Origin: Arabidopsis thaliana
Taxonomy: Eukaryota; Streptophyta; Magnoliopsida; Brassicales; Brassicaceae
Assembly: GCF_000001735.4 (NCBI RefSeq)
Contig: NC_003074.8
Location: forward strand, 9,486,101 to 9,550,100
DNA length: 64,000 nucleotides
Reading direction: 5' to 3'
Shown: in pieces, positions 11,012 through 20,941 of the stretch
Layout: every line of letters begins with the position of its first letter
How positions within the stretch are numbered: the first letter of the stretch is position 1
Translations under genes and position numbers: made by a program
Notes under the pieces: model-generated
What the model saw: the letters and a program-made list of their open reading frames with translations, nothing else
Told to the model about the DNA's origin: nothing
The model's database searches: none

Positions 11012-12220
11012 ATTGTTTAATTGATAGATTCTTAGCAAATTTCATATAAATTTATTTGATTTGTATTTGTGTAATGCAATATTAACAGAATTGTACTTTT
11101 ATGTGAATCTAAATCTTATTGTCATTTGCATTGTAAATATTTCTTAATTGTTTGTAAAATTAATCTTATGTAAAATTATATATATGTTAATCTTATGTAA
11201 AATTATACTTGTCAATACTTGAATGCTTAAACCTTTTCTTTTCAGCCCTTGAATTTTGTTTTGAATTTTTATATAATGATGTCAACATCCTTTAATATAT
11301 GATTTGGCTAAAAAGTTGCCTAACTCATGGTATAAGTAAACAGTTTTAGAAATGTTCACGCCACATTTGGCCCTCATGGGATAGCTTGGATGACTCACAT
11401 ATTTGGTAAATTATATTAAAACGTTTACTTAAATTGGAGTTGACCAAGAAAACAAATTAAAAGAGGAATGTGTCATGTCCCCTCATGAGAGTTTTTAGAT
11501 AATGTTTTTTTTTTCTGTTCACAAAATATATATTTGTTTTTCATACCAGGTCTCTTGCTGGTTCCATGTTTATTTTTCACGAATGGACTCTCCCATTTGT
11601 GAGAAACTTATTCGTCAGGAAAATAAAGAAATTCAAATAGATTGATTACACAAAATTTAAATTAGCCAAGACGCCAAGACACATTTGAATGACATTTTTA
11701 AATGAGATGTGGCTCTTAATACTCAAATCTGACCTATTATTTGCAAAAAACAAAACATTTAAGTTGAAAATTTTGTCCACAAGTGGATGTAATTATCTCC
11801 ATTGGTTTGGTAAACCTTGTCATTTTATTTTTAGTAAGGGGTTTTGGCCGCAAAAATAGAAAAAAAACTACGCAAACCGCAATCTTCATGAGATTTAATA
11901 TTTTGGATTTTATTGGGCCTTTCCACAATTTTGGCTCAAATGATATTTCACTGACTTGCAATAGATATGGCCCAAATAATCACTAGACAGTTTTGAAGAA
12001 AACATAAGTTGTACACAGTTTCCTCAGACCTAATAAAACGTGTTTATGTAAAAAGTAAAAACCTTAAATTTGAAAATTTATAAATTTTTCAGCTAACTTT
12101 TAACATTTTCCTTCAAAAATATTTGTTAAATTCGAAATAGAAAAAAAACTATTGCCAAAACCATACAAAAATGGAAATTCGATAATTCAACGTGAAATGG
12201 AAATTCTCATATCGCTCCTT
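11012..12220. other. Intergenic region before the pyruvate kinase gene
   Basis: About 1.2 kb, AT-rich. It contains a short direct repeat: a 21-bp unit TTAATCTTATGTAAAATTATA at 11160-11180 and again at 11187-11207. Small open frames near 11737-11986 show no signature. The last 120 bp form the pyruvate kinase promoter and leader. Confidence 0.55.
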
Positions 12221-12230
12221 CTATATATAC
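12221..12230 (+). promoter_or_regulatory. TATA box of the pyruvate kinase gene
   Basis: CTATATATAC at 12221-12230 lies about 110 bp upstream of the start codon, which leaves room for a leader of about 80 nt. It is a good match to plant TATA boxes. Confidence 0.6.
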
Positions 12231-12338
12231 ATGGCTTTGCTCATCATAATTTTCATCAAGCAAAAACTCTTACTTTCCTCTGTCTTTCAAAGTTCGTTCT
12301 CTTAAATTTTTCTTAGCGATCTTTCAAAAGTTTCCACA

Positions 12339-13832
12339 ATGGAGATGTTACTTGGTGGACAAGCAACCAATGGAGCTCTTCGTTCAAAGACGAAGATAGT
12401 TTGTACTCTTGGACCAGCTTCAAGATCGGTGGAGATGATTGAGAAGCTTCTCAAGGCTGGTATGAACGTAGCCCGGTTCAATTTCTCCCATGGTTCTCAC
12501 TCTTACCATCAAGAAACTCTCGATAATCTCAGAACCGCCATGGACAACACTGGTATCCTCTGCGCCGTCATGCTCGACACAAAGAGTCCTGTGATACGAA
12601 CCGGGTTTCTCAAAGAAGGCAAACCGATACAGCTAAAGCAAGGTCAAGAGATCACCATCTCAATTGATTACAAGATACAAGGAGATTCCAACACTATCTC
12701 CATGAGCTACAAGAAACTTGCAGAGGATCTCAAACCTGGTGACGTGATCCTTTGTTCAGACGGAACAATCTCTCTAAATGTCTTGTCCTGTGACAAGTAT
12801 CTCGGTCTTGTTCGTTGCCGATGCGAGAACTCTGCTCTTCTTGGAGAAAGAAAAAACGTTAATCTTCCTGGAATTGTAGTTGATCTCCCAACACTCACTG
12901 AGAAAGATAAAGAAGATATTATGCAATGGGGAGTTCCGAACAAAATCGACATTATCGCTCTCTCTTTTGTTCGTAAAGGATCTGACCTAATCCAAGTAAG
13001 GAAATTACTTGGAGAGCACTCAAAGAGCATCATGCTTATGTCAAAGGTGGAGAATCAAGAAGGAGTAATGAATTTCGATAAGATCCTGGAGAATTCTGAT
13101 GCTTTCATGGTGGCTAGAGGAGATCTTGGGATGGAGATACCAATCGAAAAGATGTTTCTTGCTCAGAAAACAATGATCAACAAGGCTAATGCTCATGGGA
13201 AACCAGTGGTCACAGCCACACAGATGCTTGAATCCATGACAGTCTCTCCTCGCCCGACTAGAGCTGAAGCTACCGACGTAGCAAACGCGGTTCTTGACGG
13301 GACAGATTGCGTTATGCTTAGCGGAGAAACTGCTGCTGGAGCTCACCCTGAGACTGCCGTGTTAACAATGTCAAGGATCTGCAAAGAAGCAGAGGATTTC
13401 ATAGATTACGACATTCTCCACAAGAAAACCCTAGGAATGGTTTCGTTACCGTTATCTCCAATCGAGAGCTTAGCTGCTTCAGCTGTTTCGACTGCGCGGA
13501 GTGTTTTCGCGTCCGCGATCGTTGTTCTCACTAGAGGCGGTTACACGGCGGAGCTTGTGGCTAAATACAGGCCAAGCGTTCCGATTCTGTCGGTGATTAT
13601 GCCAGAGATTGCTGAATGCTCGGACTCGGTAGCTCATGTGGCGAGACGTGGTTTGATTTACCGTGGGATTATTCCGGTGGTGGGATGTTCAGCTAGAGAT
13701 TCAACGGAGGAGATGATTAGATTAGCTATAGGATTTGCCAAGACGAAGGGAATTTGTAAGACTGGAGATTCCATTGTGGCTTTGCACAAGATTGATGGTT
13801 CATCTATTGTCAGGATAGTGAGCGTCGAGTAA
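12339..13832 (+). CDS. Cytosolic-type pyruvate kinase, divergent
   Basis: Intronless 497-aa enzyme: phosphoenolpyruvate + ADP to pyruvate + ATP, last step of glycolysis. No transit peptide is visible, so it is probably cytosolic. Visible motifs are KIVCTLGPASRS at 19-30, NVARFNFSHGSH at 43-54, SFVRKGSDL at 209-217, SKVENQEG with catalytic Lys236, ARGDLGMEIP at 259-268 with metal ligands E238 and D262, VTATQMLESM at 291-300, and AVLDGTDCVMLSGETAAG. The C-terminal domain is present. Odd: the usual DTKGPEIRTG is DTKSPVIRTG (80-89), so Val85 sits where rabbit muscle PK has Glu117, and Ser83 replaces Gly. Whether it is fully active is open. Lack of introns may indicate a retro-copied ancestor. It converges on the PPR gene. 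Confidence 0.95.
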   Translation: MEMLLGGQATNGALRSKTKIVCTLGPASRSVEMIEKLLKAGMNVARFNFSHGSHSYHQETLDNLRTAMDNTGILCAVMLDTKSPVIRTGFLKEGKPIQLKQGQEITISIDYKIQGDSNTISMSYKKLAEDLKPGDVILCSDGTISLNVLSCDKYLGLVRCRCENSALLGERKNVNLPGIVVDLPTLTEKDKEDIMQWGVPNKIDIIALSFVRKGSDLIQVRKLLGEHSKSIMLMSKVENQEGVMNFDKILENSDAFMVARGDLGMEIPIEKMFLAQKTMINKANAHGKPVVTATQMLESMTVSPRPTRAEATDVANAVLDGTDCVMLSGETAAGAHPETAVLTMSRICKEAEDFIDYDILHKKTLGMVSLPLSPIESLAASAVSTARSVFASAIVVLTRGGYTAELVAKYRPSVPILSVIMPEIAECSDSVAHVARRGLIYRGIIPVVGCSARDSTEEMIRLAIGFAKTKGICKTGDSIVALHKIDGSSIVRIVSVE

Positions 13833-14015
13833 TCCAATTCTTAACTTTTTTTGTTTAACCATTGTTTTTGGTCACATGATAATAAAGTTTTAAACATAAT
13901 TTTCAGTTTCATTATTTGTCGTAGTTGTTGAAATTTTGAATAACACCCAAACAAACTAATAATTTTAAATAAAGTTATATCACAAGTTTTGTTTTGGCCT
14001 AAACTAAATTTTCTC

Positions 14016-16121
14016 TTAAGCATGAAGTGAATCTGCATCAACCCCATTATCAGAATCAAGCCACTGCATTTCCTGAGTCAAGTCTTTAATCATCATATAT
14101 ATATCTTGACAAAGAGGATTTGATCGATCTTCAGCATTAAAGGCCTTAACTTGATTTCTAATCTCAATCCAGCTCCAACCTGGAACTTTCTTTACACCTC
14201 TCTCCTTCATCATCTTCTTCACACTTGCTTTCTCTTCCCATTTCTTGAGATCACTATACATATGAGACAACGAAACATACGTAAAATGATCTTCTGGTTC
14301 AATCTCTAGCAAATGGTTAGCCACTTGAGTAGCCATTTCGATCTCTCCACAAGCCCTGCAAACTCCAAGGAAAGTTTTCAATACCATTGGATCAGGATTC
14401 AACGGCATTGATTCGATTAACTCTTTCGCTTTGTTCACGAGCCCTGCTCTGCCTAAGAGATCAACTGCAGCTGCGTAATGTTCCATTCGAGGTTGGATTT
14501 TGTAAACCGGTTCCATTAAATTAAGCAACTCGAGTCCCTCTTGTATTAAACCGGTGTGGCTACAAGCTGTAAGGATTGCTGTGAAGGTTACATGGTCTAG
14601 CTTCACGTTTTGGTTACACATTTGGGAGAAGAGATCAAGAGAGACTTGGCCTAAACCATGTTGAGCGTATCCAAGAATCATTGCGTTCCAAGCTACTGTG
14701 CTGTGTTTGGAGGAAATCTGTTGGAAGCATTTTCGTGCACTCTCGATTATGCCACATTTTGAGTACATCACGATCAGAGAACTGATTACAAACTCGTTTG
14801 ATACGAAGCCTGATTTAGTGGCGAGCGCGTGGATCTGCTGACCTAATTGGAGTGTTGCTAGGTCCGAGCATGATCTGAGAAGTGCAGAGAAGGCGTAATC
14901 GTCGACTTTTATCTCTGAGGATCTTAAGTAGCTAAAGAACTTTACCGCATCCTCGCTGAGACCCTTCTGGGCGAACCCTGTAATGATCGAATTCCAAGAG
15001 ATAAGATCCTTAGATTTTAAGGATTCAAATAGAGACAGAGCATCTTCCATGGTGCCTGTAGGAAACTGAATATACATAGAGATCAATGCATTTGTTGCAG
15101 AAGTTACTTGTTCCAATCCCTTCTTTATTACCATACCATGCAAAGACTTCCCAAAAATTTGATGTTCTTCGCCAGAGCAAGCGCTTAACAAGCCGGTGTA
15201 AGTATAAATGTCGGTTTCGACCCAATGTCTTTGCATTTGAATAAACAGTTCAAAAGCAGATTCCTTTAGCTCATGTTTAGAGAAACCTGCAATCATCGAA
15301 TTCCACGAAATCAAGTCTTTTGAGCCACCCAAGCCATCAAAAACTCTCTTTGCATCTGATACTGACCCACAATCTGCATAAGAGCTGATCATCGCATTGC
15401 ATATAGTGATCTCGTGTTGAAGCCCGAGTTTCAAAACCTTAGCATGAACTTGCTTTAACAAGTTACAAAACATAGGATCATCAAGCAAAGTAAGAAGTGG
15501 AGCGAAAGTGCCAGCATCCATAGTCACAGCAGCTTTCATCTCCATCAAACCCAACAACCAAAAAGCAGTCTTGATATCTCGCACTTGCACAAATCCAGCA
15601 ATCAAAGCATTCCATGAAACAGAGTTAGGCTCTGAAATCTCCTTAAAAGCCTCAAAAGCATCTTCAACTCTTTCACATTTCGCATACATATCAACAAGCG
15701 AACTTCCAACATACACATTACACTCATAACCTCCCTTTATAACCAAACCATGCACTTGCTCTCCAAGATCGAACCTTTTCACAGAAGCAATCCCTTTCAA
15801 CAACCTACTAAAACTATACCCATCAACATCAGATCCAGATCTCTTCATACATGTAAATAAACACCATGCATCCTCCAATTTCCCACAGCTTGTGTACCCA
15901 GAAATCATTGTGTTCCAAGACACGGAATCTCTCTTAGGCATTTCATCGAACAACATATTGGCATAACCCAAGAAGCCAAATTTTATATAAGAATCCAAAA
16001 TTCGATTGGATACGTATATATCTGAGATGGAACCACATTTAATAGCGTAACAGTGAGTGAGTGAAAGCTTTTGGAAAGAGTTTAAAGAGCTCTCTAGTAG
16101 AGAGGCTAACAACGCTTTCAT
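14016..16121 (-). CDS. Pentatricopeptide repeat protein, PLS/E subclass
   Basis: Intronless 701-aa protein made of tandem PPR motifs of P, L and S type. Repeated cores such as SVSWNAMI, DLISWNSMIAGF and DLISWNSIITGF alternate with NALISMY or SSLIVMYSKCG helices. The C-terminus has the E-type extension (MPLNPDPMVLKTFLGVC, then YVSLSHMYSDLKKWEE) and ends WSWIEIRNQVKAF..., without a DYW deaminase domain. PLS-class PPR proteins bind organellar RNA and usually specify C-to-U editing sites in plastids or mitochondria, with E-type members needing a partner deaminase in trans. No clear targeting peptide can be judged by eye at the N-terminus. The specific RNA target is unknown. Confidence 0.94.
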   Translation of the reverse strand: MKALLASLLESSLNSFQKLSLTHCYAIKCGSISDIYVSNRILDSYIKFGFLGYANMLFDEMPKRDSVSWNTMISGYTSCGKLEDAWCLFTCMKRSGSDVDGYSFSRLLKGIASVKRFDLGEQVHGLVIKGGYECNVYVGSSLVDMYAKCERVEDAFEAFKEISEPNSVSWNALIAGFVQVRDIKTAFWLLGLMEMKAAVTMDAGTFAPLLTLLDDPMFCNLLKQVHAKVLKLGLQHEITICNAMISSYADCGSVSDAKRVFDGLGGSKDLISWNSMIAGFSKHELKESAFELFIQMQRHWVETDIYTYTGLLSACSGEEHQIFGKSLHGMVIKKGLEQVTSATNALISMYIQFPTGTMEDALSLFESLKSKDLISWNSIITGFAQKGLSEDAVKFFSYLRSSEIKVDDYAFSALLRSCSDLATLQLGQQIHALATKSGFVSNEFVISSLIVMYSKCGIIESARKCFQQISSKHSTVAWNAMILGYAQHGLGQVSLDLFSQMCNQNVKLDHVTFTAILTACSHTGLIQEGLELLNLMEPVYKIQPRMEHYAAAVDLLGRAGLVNKAKELIESMPLNPDPMVLKTFLGVCRACGEIEMATQVANHLLEIEPEDHFTYVSLSHMYSDLKKWEEKASVKKMMKERGVKKVPGWSWIEIRNQVKAFNAEDRSNPLCQDIYMMIKDLTQEMQWLDSDNGVDADSLHA

Positions 16122-16930
16122 TCATCTGTTTCTCTGTGTTCATATGATGTCAACATCAAAGAGAGTTTATTTTATTTTATTTATGTATAAAAATATATTT
16201 TAATTATGCTTTTTTTTGGTCAAATAATCAGTTTATTATTAACTTATATATATACCTGAATTTACCTAGTAATGGATTATCAAGTGGCTAGTTAGTTTGA
16301 TAAATTTGTGTTAATAACCTTATGTGGATTAATAATGGCTTAATTAAGTAAATCAAAACACATTTGAAGTTTGAGTTATTTGTAAAATTGTATTTTTTCA
16401 GTTAGACTGGAAAAAAATACCTTAGTTTTTTTTTTTTTTTTTTCTAGATTTCGGTCATGGGTGTCACGACATAAATTTATATATACATATATATGAAGTA
16501 TATTTGAAATCTATTTAAAAAAAAAAGTCATAGATGAGTCGATTTACCAATAGAAACTACAAAATTTACCTTTCAACACTTAAAAGGCTTCTTAAAATTT
16601 TGATTGATGCTTCATTCGTTTATCAAAGAGACATACGGCTTAAAAGTTAAAAACCACATGGCGAGTCTAAATCCGTATGGCAGAAAACTATGGACTTTTC
16701 TATTAAATTTTTAAAACAAAGTTATTATATATTTAATATTTGGTGTATTTCTTTTAAATGTAAAATGTGTTGCAAACCAAAAATAATAATTATTACAATG
16801 GTTTGTAGAGATGTTGCTATTGGCTAAAAATAATTTGTTGTTTTTTTATATTTGATATTTTAAAAATTCTGGTAATGATATTATATTGTTTTTTTAAAAA
16901 AAATTAGTGGATTCGACCTTAAACTATAAT
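16122..16930. other. Intergenic AT-rich region between PPR gene and MAD2
   Basis: About 800 bp with poly-T runs and no supported gene. MAD2 promoter elements start at about 16938. Confidence 0.5.
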
Positions 16931-16937
16931 AACCCAA

Positions 16938-17075
16938 ACTAGCCGTTGCAAGTGCATTTCCGAGGAAGACTAGCCGTTACGCTCTTATTCCTTTTTTTTT
17001 CTTTTTCTTTCTTTCCTTCTTTTTAATCCTTCCCTCAAATATCTTTTTTTCCCTTCAAAATCATTAAAACCCTAA
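16938..17075 (+). promoter_or_regulatory. MSA-like elements and telobox upstream of MAD2
   Basis: Two copies of CTAGCCGTT (at about 16939-16947 and 16970-16978) contain, on the reverse strand, the AACGG core of the mitosis-specific activator element recognised by MYB3R factors. Each differs from the full YCYAACGGYYA consensus at the second position. A telobox AAAACCCTAA is at 17066-17075, within 60 bp of the start codon. Both fit a cell-division gene. Confidence 0.5.
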
Positions 17076-17131
17076 GCGACGCTGTTAACACTTGCGAATT
17101 CAATTTTCAAAATCACCGATCCTTAGACTCC

Positions 17132-18302
17132 ATGGCGTCCAAAACAGCGGCTGCTAAAGATATCATCACTTTACACGGATCTGCTGCCATCGTCAGCGAA
17201 TTCTTCTGTACGTATCTTCATTTTTTCTTAGACTCAATTTCAGATATCTTCTTCTCGATTTGATGTTTTTTTTTTCCTTCTTCTTCTTCCTCCAGGTTAC
17301 GCTGCGAACAGGTGAGAATTGGATCGGAACTTTTCAATTTCAGTGTCTGGAAATCTTCGATTCTGTGATTTTTTTACAGTGAAATTGATTCGTTATTGGT
17401 TTCTGGGTACAGTATATTGTATAATCGTGCAGTTTATCCAGAGGAAAGTTTTGTGAAAGTGAAGAAATATGGACTTCCGATGTTGCTTATTGAAGATGAA
17501 TCCGTCAAATCTTTCATGTCTAATCTCACTTCTCAGATCTCCGGTAATTTTACAAATGTCAGACTTTTATTCAATGATTCCTTTTGTGAGAGAGTCTGAG
17601 ACTTGATTTTGTTTTTGGTCTAAAGAATGGCTTGAAGCTGGGAAGTTGCAGAGAGTAGTGTTAGTGATTATGAGTAAAGCTACTGGTGAAGTCTTGGAGA
17701 GGTGGAATTTTCGTATTGAGACTGATAATGAAGTTGTTGACAAAGGGTCAGTTTTTTGTTTTTAGTGTTGATACTTTCGCAAGTTTGTTTGTTTTCTTTG
17801 ATTCTTTGTTTCATTATGTTATCTTTATGGAACTTTTTAGTGTGTCGAGGGAGAAGAGTGATAAGGAGATCATGAGGGAGATTCAAGCTATTATGAGACA
17901 GGTTGCTTCAAGTGTTACTTACTTGCCTTGTCTTGATGAAACATGTAAGAACCAATTCATAGGAACTTTGAGTGATCATCATTTCGGAACTAGTTTGATT
18001 TGGATTCTCGTTTTTGATTGTGCATGTTGTTTGTATTAGGTGTGTTTGATGTATTGGCGTATACGGATACTGATGTGGCTGTTCCATTCACTTGGATCGA
18101 GAGCGACCCGAAGTTGATTGCTAATCCACAGATGGTTAAGTTACACGGTTTTGATACCAAGGTAAGGAGGAGGAAGAATTTTGAAACCTTTATTTATACA
18201 CTTTGAAATGTCTAAGTATTTTGGTGGTTTCATACTTTGCAGATTCACAAAGTCGACACGCTTGTCTCATACAAGAACGACGAGTGGGATGAAGAAGAGT
18301 AA
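17132..18302 (+). CDS. MAD2: Spindle assembly checkpoint protein MAD2
   Basis: Seven exons (17132-17207, 17296-17311, 17413-17543, 17626-17746, 17841-17944, 18040-18161, 18243-18302) give 209 aa. Exon 2 is only 16 nt. The protein is a single HORMA domain: LHGSAAIVSEFF at the N-terminus, SILYNRAVYPEESF, WNFRIETDNEV, and the C-terminal safety-belt region PFTWIESDPK...VDTLVSYKNDEWDEEE. MAD2 binds unattached kinetochores through MAD1, and inhibits CDC20 and the anaphase-promoting complex by changing from open to closed form. Its length is nearly the same as the human protein (205 aa). Upstream MSA-like elements suggest G2/M expression. It converges on GT-4. Confidence 0.97.
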
Positions 18303-18745
18303 CAGAAGTCGGGACACACGTATGCAAGGCTCTTTGTTCAGCTTGCGTTTATCTCTTTGGGAGTTCTCATTGTTCTTAAAGGCACGTGAATCCTTTATTC
18401 ACACACCTATATCGTTTTCTCTTCTGTTTTTTTTCTTTTTCTGAATTGTATGAGAATTGGAATCCTGTACTTGTGTTGTGTTTTGTTCAAAAGTTATCAG
18501 CTTTTTCATTGTCCCTGTCTCTTGTACTGAACCGTTTTGTTTACCAATCAAACTTTATGGCTCTTGGATCAAAAAGAGATTTCTCAATAAACAAATCAAA
18601 TTCCTCTGATTCACAATGGCATGTCAAAAGAGGTGCATATGTACAGTGACTGATGAAAATAAAGTATTTTGGATCAAAAAAAGCTATTTATAGTGACTGA
18701 TGAAAAATAAAAGGTTTCTTCTAGCCTTCTGTAGTAACCGTTTTC
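18303..18745. other. Convergent 3' region of MAD2 and GT-4
   Basis: Contains 3' untranslated sequence of both genes. A 16-bp direct repeat (core AGTGACTGATGAAAA) occurs at 18645-18660 and 18692-18707. No gene was found. Confidence 0.5.
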
Positions 18746-20603
18746 TCATCTCATTCCTCTGTATAAGCGACCGGATTGAAGCTCGTCCATATTGTCTATG
18801 TTTTGAAACGCGTCAAACTCTCTCAGACATGTCCATCCTCGTCGAGCCAAGAAATCTCGGTAATCTTCTTCGGTGTAGAATATCTTCTCCTCTTGATGGA
18901 CTGGTAACGGATCAGATTCATCATAGTGGCACACTCTAACGGCTATCCCTGAATTCAAATGGATATTGAGAAACCTCTAACCAGAGAGTATTCGATGAAT
19001 AGCATAGAAGAAAGAGTGGATTTACCTTCATCAATGCGGAGTATATAGTTCCCTAAAGGCATGTCTCGGTCAAGAGAGCGAATAACCTGTTCTTCATCTT
19101 CTAGCCAAAAAGCTCGTCTTGTTCTCAATCTAAACGCGGATCTGATAGCTTCCTTAATTGCTTCAGCAGTACCATCAATCCCAACTCGTCTTGTGTAATC
19201 TCCAAATTTCACCGTTATGATCCTCCCAGCAAATGGCTGACCATCAACGCCTGCTTCAAACATGACAACGATTAGTAGTAGTTGCCATAAAAGTTCAAAA
19301 GCTTAATAAACAAGGAGAGGCTCTCTCTAAGTTAGATTGTCTGGTTACTTACCATTTCCAGGGGTGTCTCTCCAATTCCAAGGAGGAACTCCATTTGCTG
19401 TGATGGGATCAGCAGCAATGGGGAGAGGAAGACCATCATGATCAAGCTCCGTTTCAAGATTTAGCGTTGGCCTGCCATTAGCTGCATACAGATACAACTC
19501 ATATCAAGACTAAAGTGACTAACACTACTTCCACAAACCAAACAAAATCGGCTTCACATTATCACTAACATTCTACAATTTGGTATGAGTTCACTTTTAT
19601 TTCACTGAATTATAAGAGAATCATAAGTTGTTGCACAATTGTTTACCCAAAGTTAGGACTGATACAACCATTTCTCTCAAAGTAATTCCCCAACTAAAAA
19701 AGATTTCAACACCACCATTTATATATACACTCAAAGATTCAATAAATGTGAGATCAATACCTTCAACAGATGTAAATGAAATACCAGTATCTTCAAAACC
19801 TACAAGAAGATAAAGATAAAGATCAATTTTAGAAGAAAACCCAAATTTACTATAAAAAGTCAATCTAGTTTAACAAACCAAATCTACAACTTTATAATTA
19901 GCCATTAATGGTCAAAAGCCTCTTTAACCAGGTTTAGCACTAAAAGAGGAACAAAACTAAAACCAAAAAAGATCAGTCTTTATCTTCTCAATCCAAATCT
20001 AAACCAAAACCCATTAAGAAATTTTATCCAAACCTGCAACAAATCAATCAGAATCCCCAAAACCAAGCTAAAGATTGTACCTTTATCTGTAAATTGCATA
20101 AAGGAATCAACTTTAGCAGAAGATGGTGTAGTAGTAGCAGGACTCTTATAGAATGCCACTTTCTTCTTTCTTTCTCTGAAAATATCTTCAATCTCATTGT
20201 AATAAGACATCTTCGTTGATCCTCCACTTGTTGCTTTATCTTCATGTTGCTTAGCTTTCTTAAACTCTTTCAATATGTTCCTCCACTTGTCCGTACACAT
20301 AGATGGTGATCGATCAAACCCTTTCTCTCTCATTTTCTTAGAAATCTGTTCCCAGAGATGTTTGTTAGATTTGGAAGTGTTGAAAAGATTGTCCATTTCT
20401 CTCCGTAATGAGATTAAGGTTCGAGTCTCGTCTTGTGCCCATGTCTCTGCTCGTTTCTTTGGTGCTTTGATGATCTCATGATCCTCTCCTCCACTGCTTT
20501 CTCCGAGGATGATCTGGTGTGGCTGTAGATCTCCGTTTGATGTAACATCGCCGATCATCATGTTTATGTCCCGTGAAGGATTGTTGTTATCGGAAACAAA
20601 CAT
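18746..20603 (-). CDS. GT-4: Trihelix transcription factor GT-4
   Basis: Five exons on the minus strand (20081-20603, 19761-19799, 19353-19481, 19026-19250, 18746-18948) join to 372 aa. The trihelix DNA-binding domain spans about residues 51-120 ([19 protein letters not shown] ... [17 protein letters not shown] ... [16 protein letters not shown]), with the three spaced Trp residues of the GT-1 clade. The C-terminal half (from about residue 190) is the conserved GT-1/GT-4 region implicated in oligomerisation. GT-1-type factors bind GT elements (GRWAAW) in light- and stress-regulated promoters. Exon 2 is only 39 nt. Acidic and Ser-rich sequence precedes the trihelix. Identification as GT-4 rather than GT-1 is from recall of the gene order and sequence. 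Confidence 0.94.
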
Positions 20604-20941
20604 GTTTTCTCCAAGGAAGAAGGAGAGATAGCAGAAGATGTCAAAGATTAATATAAAAGGCGCGTGAGTCTTTAATTATTTGTCAAAGCTTATCTTAAAT
20701 TTACATAAATGATCTCTCTTGTTTGATTATTAGATGAAGAACAAGAACAACCCAAAGATGCAAACTTTTAATAGATCTCCAATAATAAAGATAAGAGTGT
20801 TCAACAAATATGAAATGGAACATATTTTTATTGTTTAAAAAAAAAAAGGTTCTAGAGATAGTTGAAGATCATCTCCATTGAACCGTGGAGACTGAGTCAT
20901 TCAATCATAGAGAAGAGAAAGGCTCAGATGGAATTTTATAC
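20604..20941. other. Promoter of GT-4 and 3' flank of the F-box gene
   Basis: An AT-rich spacer of about 340 bp. No open frame or strong motif was noted beyond a poly-A run near 20838-20848. Confidence 0.45.

Noticed and set aside
18645-18707. Possible C/D-box snoRNA because of repeated CTGATGA
   Set aside because: No suitable D box or terminal stem; better read as a 16-bp direct repeat in convergent 3' UTRs.
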